Assembly (NCBI GenBank): GCA_020633195.1
Contig: JACKEC010000018.1
Location: forward strand, 124,001 to 188,000
Reading direction: 5' to 3'
Length of the DNA stretch: 64,000 bases
Source of the DNA: Sandaracinaceae bacterium
GTDB taxonomy: Bacteria > Myxococcota_A > Polyangia > Polyangiales > Sandaracinaceae
In this document: in pieces, positions 42,203 through 50,258 of the stretch
How the letters are laid out: each line of letters opens with the position of its first letter
How positions within the stretch are numbered: position 1 is the first letter of the stretch
Made by a program: the position numbers and the translations under genes
Notes under the pieces: generated by a model
Told to the model about the DNA's origin: nothing
What the model saw: the letters and a program-made list of their open reading frames with translations, nothing else
The model's database searches: none

Positions 42203-44122
42203 ATGGGCAACTACTTCAAGGACAACGAGGACCTCCAGTTCTACTTCGAGCGCGGCATCGACTGGGCGCCGCTCGTGGAGCTGACCGAGCACCACTTCAA
42301 GAGCTCCGAGGGCCCCGCGAACGTCGCCGAGGCGGTCGAGCTCTACAGGGACATCGCCGACCTCATCGGCCAGTTCGTCGCCGACGACATCGCGCCCCAC
42401 GCGGCGCAGCTCGATCGCGAGAAGGTCGGCTTCGCGGACGGCGAGGCGATCCACCCCGACCGGCTGCAGGGGATCTTCGATCAGATCCAGGCGATGGAGC
42501 TCCACGGGATGTGCCTGCCGCGCGAGCTCGGCGGGATGAACAGCCCGCTGATGCTGTACTTCCTGACCAGCGAGATCATGGGGCGCGGCGACGTGTCCGT
42601 GATGGCGCACTACGGCTTCCACGGCGGGATGGCCGCCGCGATGCTGATGTTCAGCCTCCGCGAGGGCACCACGAAGGTCGACCCGGACAAAGGCACGATC
42701 CTCGAGACGCGCTTCGAGAAGTTCGTGCGCGAGATCGCGCGCGGCGACGCGTGGGGCTGCATGGACATCACCGAGCCCGACGCCGGCAGCGACATGGCGC
42801 GCCTGCGCTGCAAGGGCGAGCAGGACGAGGACGGCAACTGGTTCGTGACGGGGATGAAGCTCTTCATCACGTCCGGGCACGGCAAGTACCACTTCGTGAT
42901 CGCGCGGACGGAGGAGGCGGGCGACCCCGATGATCCGTTCGCGGGGCTCGGCGGGCTGAGCATGTTCCTCGTGCCGACCTACGAGGAGCGCGACGGAGAG
43001 CGCGTGCGCCTCGCCACGATCGACCGCATCGAGGAGAAGCTCGGGCACCACGCCTCGGTGACCGCGCAGATCAGCTTCGAGCGCACGCCGGCCTTCCTCA
43101 TCGGGAAGCGGGGCGAGGGCTTCGAGTACATGCTGACCCTGATGAACGGCGCCCGCCTCGGCGTCGGCTTCGAGTGCATCGGGCTGATCGAGGCGGCCGT
43201 CCGGCTCGCCGCCGACTACGCGGCCGAGCGCGGCTCGATGGGCAAGACCATCGATCGCCACGAGATGATCGCGGACTACCTCGACGAGATGCGCACCGAC
43301 GTGCAGGCGCTCCGCGCGGTCTGCGTCCACGGCGCGTTCCAAGAGGAGATGGCCACCAAGATCGGGCTGCACCTCGGCTACAAGAAGGACCTCCCCGAGC
43401 TCGAGCAGAAGCGGCTCGAGCGCGCGATGAAGCGCCACAAGGCGGCCGCGCGGCGGGTCACGCCGCTGCTCAAGTACTTCGGCGCCGAGCGCGCGGTGGA
43501 GCACGCGCGCCGCGGCGTGCAGATCCACGGCGGCGTCGGCTACACCAAGGAGTACGGCGCCGAGAAGCTCCTGCGCGACGCGATGGTGTTCCCCATCTAC
43601 GAGGGCACCTCGCAGATCCAGTCGCTGATGGCGATGAAGGACAACCTCGGCGCCATCCTCAAGAACCCGCGCGAGTTCGTGCGGCGCGGCGCGCAGGCGC
43701 GCTGGCGGGCGCTCTCGGCGCGCGACCCCCTCGAGAAGCGCGTGGCCAAGCTGCAGGCGACCACGCACGCCGCGTTGCAGCACCTGATCATGCGCACCGC
43801 GGGCGACAAGCTGCGCGGCCTCGGCGAGCACAAGGTCACCGAGTGGCCCGACGCGTTCCTGAAGAACTGGAACCCGAAGCGCGACTTCGCCTTCGCGATG
43901 CTCCACGCCGAGCACCTGACGAAGATGCTCTTCGACGAGGCCGCCGCGGAGATCCTCCTCGAGCAGGCCAAGGCGCACCCCGATCGCCGCGAGCTGCTCG
44001 AGCGCTGGCTCGACCGCGCCGAGCCGCGCTCGCGCCACATGCTCGACCTCATCCAGACGACGGGCGACCGCCTGCTCGCGACCCTCGAGGAGGCGGAGGC
44101 CACGGCCGCCGCCGCGGAGTGA
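42203..44122 (+). CDS. Acyl-CoA dehydrogenase (long type)
   Basis: A 639-residue flavoprotein. Catalytic Glu467 is in YEGTSQIQ, and GVGYTKEYGAEKLLRDA precedes it. FAD-contacting MDITEPDAGSDMARLR (187-202) and the arginine-rich C-domain are present. The protein is about 250 residues longer than a basic acyl-CoA dehydrogenase, with a C-terminal helical extension of the sort found in FadE / AidB-like enzymes. It oxidises the alpha-beta bond of acyl-CoA and passes electrons to ETF. First metabolic gene of the operon, one base after the TetR stop. Confidence 0.95.
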   Translation: MGNYFKDNEDLQFYFERGIDWAPLVELTEHHFKSSEGPANVAEAVELYRDIADLIGQFVADDIAPHAAQLDREKVGFADGEAIHPDRLQGIFDQIQAMELHGMCLPRELGGMNSPLMLYFLTSEIMGRGDVSVMAHYGFHGGMAAAMLMFSLREGTTKVDPDKGTILETRFEKFVREIARGDAWGCMDITEPDAGSDMARLRCKGEQDEDGNWFVTGMKLFITSGHGKYHFVIARTEEAGDPDDPFAGLGGLSMFLVPTYEERDGERVRLATIDRIEEKLGHHASVTAQISFERTPAFLIGKRGEGFEYMLTLMNGARLGVGFECIGLIEAAVRLAADYAAERGSMGKTIDRHEMIADYLDEMRTDVQALRAVCVHGAFQEEMATKIGLHLGYKKDLPELEQKRLERAMKRHKAAARRVTPLLKYFGAERAVEHARRGVQIHGGVGYTKEYGAEKLLRDAMVFPIYEGTSQIQSLMAMKDNLGAILKNPREFVRRGAQARWRALSARDPLEKRVAKLQATTHAALQHLIMRTAGDKLRGLGEHKVTEWPDAFLKNWNPKRDFAFAMLHAEHLTKMLFDEAAAEILLEQAKAHPDRRELLERWLDRAEPRSRHMLDLIQTTGDRLLATLEEAEATAAAAE

Positions 44123-44127
44123 CCGCC

Positions 44128-45048
44128 ATGAGCGTCCCCACCAAGTTCGTGCTCGAGCAGGGCCCCACCCTCAAGGGGATGGGCGGCGCCGCGCTCGGCG
44201 TGCTCAAGCAGCGCCTCGGCCTGAGCGAGAAGGTCAGCGGCGACGTCGCCCTCCCCGGCCCCGAGATCCGGCGCAGCTACCCGCCGCGCGATCCGGCGCT
44301 CGTCCGCGCCTACGTGAAGCACGTCGGTGGCGACCCGAGCGCCTACAAGGGGCGCGTGCCCGCGAGCCTGTTCCCGCAGTGGGCCTTCGGGCTCACCGGG
44401 CCGTGCCTCGAGGGGACGCGCTACCCGCTGCTCGGCGCGATGAACGGCGGCTGCCGCCTCGTGCAGAACGCGCCGATCCCGATCGGCGAGGCGCTCGAGG
44501 TCGTCGGCCGGCTCGCGAAGATCGACGACGACGGCCGCCGCGCGATCCTCGAGATCGAGGTGGTCACCTCGACGATCTCGGCGCCCGAGGCGCTCGTCGC
44601 GACGATGATCATCTTCGTGCCGCTGCCCAAGAAGAAGGGCGAGAACGGCGCCTCGAAGGACGGCGCGCCCAAGGAGAAGGCGCGCGTGCCCGCCGACGCG
44701 CGCGAGCTCGCCTTCCACAAGCTGCGCGCCGACGCGGGTCTCGACTTCGCCAAGCTCACCGGCGACTTCAACCCGGTCCACTGGGTGCCCGCCTACGCGA
44801 AGGCGTTCGGGTTCCGCAACACGATCCTCCACGGGTTCGGGACGATGGCGCGCGCCGTCGAGGGCCTGAACCGCGGGCTGCTCGCGGGCGACGTCGACGC
44901 GCTCGAGCAGCTCGAGGTCCGCTTCACCCGCCCGCTCGTGCTGCCCGCCAAGGTGGGGGTCTACGTCGCGGGCGATCAGGTCTACGTGGGCACCGCGCCG
45001 TCGGGCCCCGCCTTTCTCACCGGAACGTTCAAAGCGAGGAACGCATGA
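44128..45048 (+). CDS. MaoC-like (R)-specific enoyl-CoA hydratase
   Basis: A 306-residue hot-dog-fold enzyme. The C-terminal half contains the hydratase motif AKLTGDFNPVHWVPAYA with the catalytic Asp/His pair and FRNTILHGFGTMARA, typical for MaoC. The N-terminal half (residues 1-170) is a second, degenerate hot-dog domain, giving the double-hot-dog layout seen in yeast MFE-2-type and mycobacterial hydratases. It hydrates trans-2-enoyl-CoA to the 3-hydroxy form. GTG 44119 would overlap the previous stop; ATG 44128 was taken. The FabG gene begins four bases before its end. Confidence 0.9.
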   Translation: MSVPTKFVLEQGPTLKGMGGAALGVLKQRLGLSEKVSGDVALPGPEIRRSYPPRDPALVRAYVKHVGGDPSAYKGRVPASLFPQWAFGLTGPCLEGTRYPLLGAMNGGCRLVQNAPIPIGEALEVVGRLAKIDDDGRRAILEIEVVTSTISAPEALVATMIIFVPLPKKKGENGASKDGAPKEKARVPADARELAFHKLRADAGLDFAKLTGDFNPVHWVPAYAKAFGFRNTILHGFGTMARAVEGLNRGLLAGDVDALEQLEVRFTRPLVLPAKVGVYVAGDQVYVGTAPSGPAFLTGTFKARNA

Positions 45049-46493
45049 GCGACTTTCTTCTCGAGCTCTCGAAGAACCCCAACGCCCGCAACGTGATCAA
45101 GTCGCTGGGGCTGCCCATCCCGATGCCGCAGGCGCTCGCGCGCGCCAGGGGCCCGTGGGAGGAGCGGCCGCTCGCGAACCAGAAGGTCGTCGTCGGCGTG
45201 TCGAGCGGCGCGCAGCTCGCTGGCGTGATCGCGGAGACCCTCGCGAAGGCGGGCGCCGATCCGCTGCTCGCCGGTCCGGGCCACGACGAGGCGCTGTGGC
45301 AGGCGCCCGGTGAGGCGTATGGCCGCCCCGCGACGACGCTCCCCGATCCGGCGCCGGAGAGGCTCATCGCGCACGGCGTCGTGATGGACGCGACGGGCCT
45401 GTCGACGCCGAGCGACCTGGGCGCGCTCCACGACCTCTTCCACCCGCTCGTCGGGCGCATCAGTCGATCGGGGCGCGCGATCGTGCTCGCCCGCCCGCAC
45501 CTGGCTTCCGGCGATCCGGCGCGCGCGGCGACCCAGCGCGCGCTCGAGGGCTTCGTCCGCGCGCTCGCCAAGGAGATCGGTCGCCGCGGCGCGACCGCGC
45601 ACGTGATCTACGTGGACGAGGGCGCCGAAGCCCGGCTGCCCGCGCTCCTGCGCTACCTGCTCTCGAACCGCAGCGCGTTCCTCAGCGGCCAGCCCTGGCA
45701 CCTGACGGCGAGCGCGGCGAAGGGCGGCGGCACCGACGTCGAGGTGCCGATCACGCGCCCCCTCGAGAAGAAGGTCGCGCTCGTCACCGGCGCGGCGCGC
45801 GGCATCGGCGCGGCGACCGCGCGGCTCCTCGCGGCGGAGGGCGCGCACGTCGTGTGCCTCGACCGCCCCGAGGACGACGGGCCGGTGTCGCAGGTCGCGC
45901 GCGAGCTCGGCGGCTCGGTCCTCTTGCAGGACGTGAGCGCGCCCGACGCGGGCGCCAAGATCGCCGCGGCGCTGCGCGAGGCCCACGGCGGCGTCGACGT
46001 CGTCGTCCACAACGCCGGCGTCACCCGCGACCGCACGCTCGCGAAGATGAAGCGCGACAAGTGGGACATGACCCTCGACATCAACCTCGGCGCGGTCCTC
46101 GCCATCGACGAGGCGCTCCTCGCGGACGGCGCGCTCCGCGACGGCGGCCGGATCATCTGCCTCTCGAGCGTCGCGGGCATCGCCGGCAACATGGGCCAGA
46201 CGAACTACGCCGCGTCCAAGGCCGGCATCATCGGCTACGTCGAGGCGCTCGCCCCGACCGTCGCCGCGCGCGGGATCACCGTCAACGCGATCGCGCCGGG
46301 CTTCATCGAGACGCGCCTCACCGACGCGATCCCCGCGGTCATCCGCGAGGTCGGCCGTCGGCTGAGCAACCTGGGGCAAGGCGGCTTGCCTCGCGACATC
46401 GGCGACCTCGTCACCTTCCTCGCGTCCCCCGGCGCGCAGGGCCTGACCGGACGAACCCTCCGCGCCTGCGGCGGGGCCTTCATCGGAGCATGA
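45045..46493 (+). CDS. High-molecular-weight FabG-type 3-oxoacyl reductase/3-hydroxyacyl-CoA dehydrogenase
   Basis: A 482-residue SDR with an extra N-terminal domain of about 230 residues that has lost its cofactor site. The C-terminal SDR domain has TGAARGIG (248-255), Asn347, Ser375, Tyr388 and Lys392 (YAASK), so it is catalytic. High-molecular-weight FabG proteins (FabG4 type of Mycobacterium) use this layout and act on CoA or ACP substrates. In an operon with dehydrogenase, hydratase and thiolase, it would oxidise 3-hydroxyacyl-CoA to the keto form. Its start overlaps the hydratase stop (ATGA), and the thiolase start overlaps its own stop. Confidence 0.92.
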   Translation: MSDFLLELSKNPNARNVIKSLGLPIPMPQALARARGPWEERPLANQKVVVGVSSGAQLAGVIAETLAKAGADPLLAGPGHDEALWQAPGEAYGRPATTLPDPAPERLIAHGVVMDATGLSTPSDLGALHDLFHPLVGRISRSGRAIVLARPHLASGDPARAATQRALEGFVRALAKEIGRRGATAHVIYVDEGAEARLPALLRYLLSNRSAFLSGQPWHLTASAAKGGGTDVEVPITRPLEKKVALVTGAARGIGAATARLLAAEGAHVVCLDRPEDDGPVSQVARELGGSVLLQDVSAPDAGAKIAAALREAHGGVDVVVHNAGVTRDRTLAKMKRDKWDMTLDINLGAVLAIDEALLADGALRDGGRIICLSSVAGIAGNMGQTNYAASKAGIIGYVEALAPTVAARGITVNAIAPGFIETRLTDAIPAVIREVGRRLSNLGQGGLPRDIGDLVTFLASPGAQGLTGRTLRACGGAFIGA

Positions 46494-47782
46494 GCATGGG
46501 CAATCGCAGAGCAGTGGTGGTGAGCGGGGCGCGGACGCCCTTCGTCCGGGCGTTCGGCAAGCTCCTCAAGGTCGACACGATCGGCCTCGGGGTCAGCGCG
46601 GTGGGCAACCTCCTCGCGAAGACCGAGCTCGACCGGACCGAGCTCGACGGCATCGTGTGGGGCGGCGTGATCCTGCCCGGGCTCGCGCCCAACGTGGGCC
46701 GCGAGATCGCGCTCGACCTGAAGCTCCCGTACTCCGTCGAGGCCTACACGGTCACGCGCGCGTGCGCGTCGGGGCTGCAGGCGATCACCAACGCGGTGGC
46801 CGCGATCGAGCGCGGCGACGCGGACGTGCTCATCGCGGGCGGGAGCGACTCGACGTCCAACGCCGAGATCAAGCTGCCCCAGAAGGTCGTGCACGCGATG
46901 GCGCCGCTCGCGTTCGGCAAGGCGACCCCCGGCGACGTGCTCGGCGTGATGTCGCAGCTCGTCCCGATCTCGGAGATCCTCCCCAAGCGCCCGCGGATCG
47001 CGGAGCGCACCACCGGGCAGGTGATGGGCGAGGCCGCCGAGGAGATGGCGCGCCGAAACGAGATCTCGCGCGAGGCGCAGGACGAGCTCGCGGTGCGCTC
47101 GCACCACCGCGCCGCCGCCGCCGTGCGCAGCGGCCGGTTCGACGACGAGGTCTTCGCGGTCGAGCTCCCGAACGGGGATCGCGTCCACACCGACGACCTG
47201 ATCCGCGCGGACACCAGCGTCGAGAAGCTCGAGCGCCTCCGGCCGGTGTTCTCGAAGCAAGGCACCCTGACGGCGGGCAACTCGAGCCCCCTCACCGACG
47301 GCGCCGCCGCGGTGCTCCTGATGAGCGAGGAGAAGGCCAAGGCGCTCGGCTACACGCCGCTCGCCGCCTTCCGGAGCTGGTCCTACGTGGGCGTCGATCC
47401 GGGGGACCAGCTCCTCATGGGCCCGGCGCTCGCGATGCCGTTCGCGCTCGAGCGCGCGGGCATGAAGCTCGGCGACATCGGCTTCGTGGACATGCACGAG
47501 GCCTTCGCCGCGCAGGTGCTCGCCGTGATCAAGATGATCGGCAGCAAGGCCTTCGCGAAGGAGCGCCTCGGGCGCGACGAGGCGGTCGGTGACGTCGACA
47601 TGGAGCAACTCAACTTGCACGGCGGGTCGGTCGCGATCGGCCACCCCTTCGGCGCGACGGGCGCGCGGATGGTCACGACCGTGGCCAACGAGCTCGCGCG
47701 CGGCGACAAGGAGACGGCGCTGCTCGGCATCTGCGCCGCGGGCGGCCTGGGCGCCGGCGCGGTGATGGAGCGCGTGAGCTGA
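46490..47782 (+). CDS. Acetyl-CoA acyltransferase (thiolase)
   Basis: A 430-residue thiolase. Nucleophile Cys92 (TRACASGLQA), His385 (GHPFGATGAR) and Cys415 (GICAAGGLGAGAVME) form the full thiolase active site, and the length is that of the FadI branch of beta-oxidation thiolases. It splits 3-ketoacyl-CoA to acetyl-CoA and a shortened acyl-CoA, completing one cycle with the three enzymes before it. The start is placed at ATG 46490, which overlaps the previous stop; ATG 46496 is possible. Last gene of the TetR operon; the next gene is convergent, 3 bp away. Confidence 0.95.
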   Translation: MSMGNRRAVVVSGARTPFVRAFGKLLKVDTIGLGVSAVGNLLAKTELDRTELDGIVWGGVILPGLAPNVGREIALDLKLPYSVEAYTVTRACASGLQAITNAVAAIERGDADVLIAGGSDSTSNAEIKLPQKVVHAMAPLAFGKATPGDVLGVMSQLVPISEILPKRPRIAERTTGQVMGEAAEEMARRNEISREAQDELAVRSHHRAAAAVRSGRFDDEVFAVELPNGDRVHTDDLIRADTSVEKLERLRPVFSKQGTLTAGNSSPLTDGAAAVLLMSEEKAKALGYTPLAAFRSWSYVGVDPGDQLLMGPALAMPFALERAGMKLGDIGFVDMHEAFAAQVLAVIKMIGSKAFAKERLGRDEAVGDVDMEQLNLHGGSVAIGHPFGATGARMVTTVANELARGDKETALLGICAAGGLGAGAVMERVS

Positions 47783-47785
47783 TCG

Positions 47786-49942
47786 TCAGCGGGATCCGAA
47801 CGGCGGGCGGCCGGCGAGGAAGAGGCACATCCCGTGGCTCCTGAAGTCGCTCATGCGCATGATCTTCATCCCCCCGATCCCCGGATCCATCACGTGCAGG
47901 CATGGCCCGTAGCTCGGGATCTCCGTCCAGCCGCTCACGAGCACGACGTGCGACGTCGGCGGATCTCCGCCGTTCGTGTAGATGAGCGCCAGGTAGCCGA
48001 GCTTGCGTAGGGGCATGTCGATCTCGCCCATGAGATCGACGCGATCGCACCGCTTCGCCCTCGAGGCCATCAAGCGGAGGTCGGAGAGCATCCTCTCGTA
48101 GTTGGCCGACCCCAGCTCGAGGTGTCCATACGTCTTGGGGTCACCCTTCTCGCCGTACCGGGCCACGAGCTGGAACTGGGTCAGGTACGTGCGATCGGGG
48201 TCGACGTTGAGGTAGCTCTCGAGCGCGGAGGCCCAGCAGTAGAACTTGCTCTTCTGCAGGACGCCCGGCGGATCCTTGAGCCGGTAGCCACTCGGTTTGC
48301 GGGCGACGGGGGTGAGCGCGACGGGCACGAGCTCCGGCTCCGCGACGTCGTCCCAGAGCGAGTCGCCTCGGGGGAAGTCCTCCAGCCCCGCGACCACGTT
48401 GGGGTAGACGTAGTCGTCCGGCTCGGCCGTCGCGTGGAGCCGGTCCGTCTTGCGGCGCAGCCACTCTGGATACTCCTCGGATCCCGCCTGGGAAACCGAC
48501 CCCGTCGCGACGGGTGGCTGAACGCCGAGCGCGGCGTCGAAGAAGAAGAGCTCGACGCGGCGATCCTCGGCGCTCGCGTTCGAGGCGTCCGCGCCCTCGA
48601 GGGGGAAGTGCTCGCCGGCCCCGTGGGTCACGACGTGCACCCCCTCGGGGAGCGTCGTTCCGTCGCGGTGCATGTAGTCGCCGACGAGCTGCGCGCGCGT
48701 GAGGGGACCGATGCGCCCGTCCACCTCGAGCGGCGCCCAGCTCGGGGCGCGGTCGGCGCCCTCGAGCGCGTCGTGCCACCGCTGGTAGTCCGCCACCCCA
48801 GTGGAGGTCAGCCCACGGTCGGCCAGCGCCGCCATCATCCTCCGATCCTCCGGAGCACCCCAGCGCTTCTCGTCGGGCACGGACGCCGCGTACCACCGGA
48901 CCCACGCGTCGACGTCGTCGGTCAGGTACGCGCGCAGAGACTCGGCGCGCTCGAGCGCGAGCTGCGCGTTGTAGGCGGCCTGGCCGCTCTTGTCGGTGTG
49001 GCCGACGATCAACAGATCGCACACGTCGAGCTCGCGGTAGAGCTCGGTGATCCGAGACAGCGCCGGGAGCCCCGGGGGCAGGAGGAAGCATTTGTTCTTG
49101 TCGAAGTTGAGGCCGGCCAGCCGCGCGATCGGGACGCCCGGCTGAAGGCTCACCCGCAGCCGCAGCTCGTTCTGGAGCGCGTGCGCGGGCGACCCTCGCC
49201 GGCTCCAGAAGGGCAGCTCGACGTCCGCTCGATCCCAGCCCTGGCGAGGCACCCCGCGGGGGCGGTCCCAGCGCTCGCGAAGCGCGGCGATCAGCGCGGC
49301 GTCGTAGGTCACGCTGACCACGGCGCGCGCCGTGCCGCCTGGCGCAGGCGCGCGGGCGACGCCCGCGCCGTCCGTGGTGGAGGGTGCGACTCGACCCGCC
49401 ACGCGGAAGCTGACCTCGACGCCCGACAGCGCCTCGCCGAGCTCGTCCACGAGCTCGACCTCGAACCAGGTGTCCGGGCGCACCTCGGTGGGCCGCGTCG
49501 GGGTGGTGGGCTGCTCGCGTGGGGCGCTGGGATCGACCACCGGGGCGGTCGCGCCAAGGGCGGTGTGCGCGCCATCGAGGCCCACGTACAGTCGAGCCTC
49601 GCCGCTGCGGATCGCGTCCTCGAGCAGCCGCTGACCATCTCGCGCCTGGAGCCAGGTGGGCAGGCCGCTCGGGTAGCGCGCCGCCCGCAGCCACGCACGC
49701 ACGACGCCATCGTCGAGGTGGCTGACCGTGGCTGGCGTGAGCGGTCGGACCTCGGAGGCGCCCGGCGGGGGCGGCTCCCACCAAGGAAGGAGGAGCACGT
49801 CGCCGCTCCCGAAGCCGATCACGACGGCCCCCCCCGCACGACGCGAGAAGCGAGCCCATCGAACGGCAGCAGCGGGAGCGCGAGCGCACGCCGCCACGCT
49901 CTCCGGGGCGGAGAAAGCACGGTGGACCTCCAGGGTGGTCAC
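47786..49942 (-). CDS. OmpA/peptidoglycan-binding/papain-like cysteine peptidase protein
   Basis: A 718-residue protein starting at GTG 49942, without a signal peptide. An N-terminal domain (residues about 1-145, FGSGDVLLLPWWEPPPPG) is unknown. Then an Ig-like beta domain (TWFEVELVDELGEALSGVEVSF), and an OmpA domain (about 275-480) with NFDKNKCFLL, GHTDKSGQAAYNAQLALERAESLRAYL and DRRVELFF. The OmpA domain is split by an insert that contains VDGRIGPLTRAQL, a peptidoglycan-binding-1 motif. The C-terminal papain-like domain has Cys569 (FYCWAS), His665 (TSHVVLVSGW) and Asp686 (VMDPG). The combination resembles type VI secretion cargo; no other secretion gene is in the window. Confidence 0.75.
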   Translation of the reverse strand: MTTLEVHRAFSAPESVAACARAPAAAVRWARFSRRAGGAVVIGFGSGDVLLLPWWEPPPPGASEVRPLTPATVSHLDDGVVRAWLRAARYPSGLPTWLQARDGQRLLEDAIRSGEARLYVGLDGAHTALGATAPVVDPSAPREQPTTPTRPTEVRPDTWFEVELVDELGEALSGVEVSFRVAGRVAPSTTDGAGVARAPAPGGTARAVVSVTYDAALIAALRERWDRPRGVPRQGWDRADVELPFWSRRGSPAHALQNELRLRVSLQPGVPIARLAGLNFDKNKCFLLPPGLPALSRITELYRELDVCDLLIVGHTDKSGQAAYNAQLALERAESLRAYLTDDVDAWVRWYAASVPDEKRWGAPEDRRMMAALADRGLTSTGVADYQRWHDALEGADRAPSWAPLEVDGRIGPLTRAQLVGDYMHRDGTTLPEGVHVVTHGAGEHFPLEGADASNASAEDRRVELFFFDAALGVQPPVATGSVSQAGSEEYPEWLRRKTDRLHATAEPDDYVYPNVVAGLEDFPRGDSLWDDVAEPELVPVALTPVARKPSGYRLKDPPGVLQKSKFYCWASALESYLNVDPDRTYLTQFQLVARYGEKGDPKTYGHLELGSANYERMLSDLRLMASRAKRCDRVDLMGEIDMPLRKLGYLALIYTNGGDPPTSHVVLVSGWTEIPSYGPCLHVMDPGIGGMKIMRMSDFRSHGMCLFLAGRPPFGSR

Positions 49943-50258
49943 GGCGGCGAACGTCAGCCGCGTCGTGTTCCAGCAAGCTGGTCCCGGGCTCCGCGACAGT
50001 CGAGGAAGGCTTTGTTGCAACGTGTTGCGCGACCGGCTCCGCGACGTCGCCCCGGTGCAAGCCCACGACGCAGCACGTGCATCGTGCCCCGGCCTCGTCG
50101 ATCACCTCGCTCGATGCGCGCGACGACGGTCTTGCCCTTCCATGAGAGGCCAGCGCCGATCGCGGCCCAGCTTAACGCCGACCAGCCCGGCCATCGGCAG
50201 CGGCGCGCGGGTCGGCCGCGGTGGCGGTCTCGGGGAGCCGGGACCGATCGATCGCGCT
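49943..50258. other. Gene-free stretch between two minus-strand genes
   Basis: Upstream region of the OmpA-papain gene. I see no gene. A 9-bp hairpin with one mismatch (50225-50233 and 50238-50246) lies just after the kinase stop and could end its transcript, and a small CCAGC-AA-GCTGG stem lies near 49971. No promoter could be named with confidence. Confidence 0.4.
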
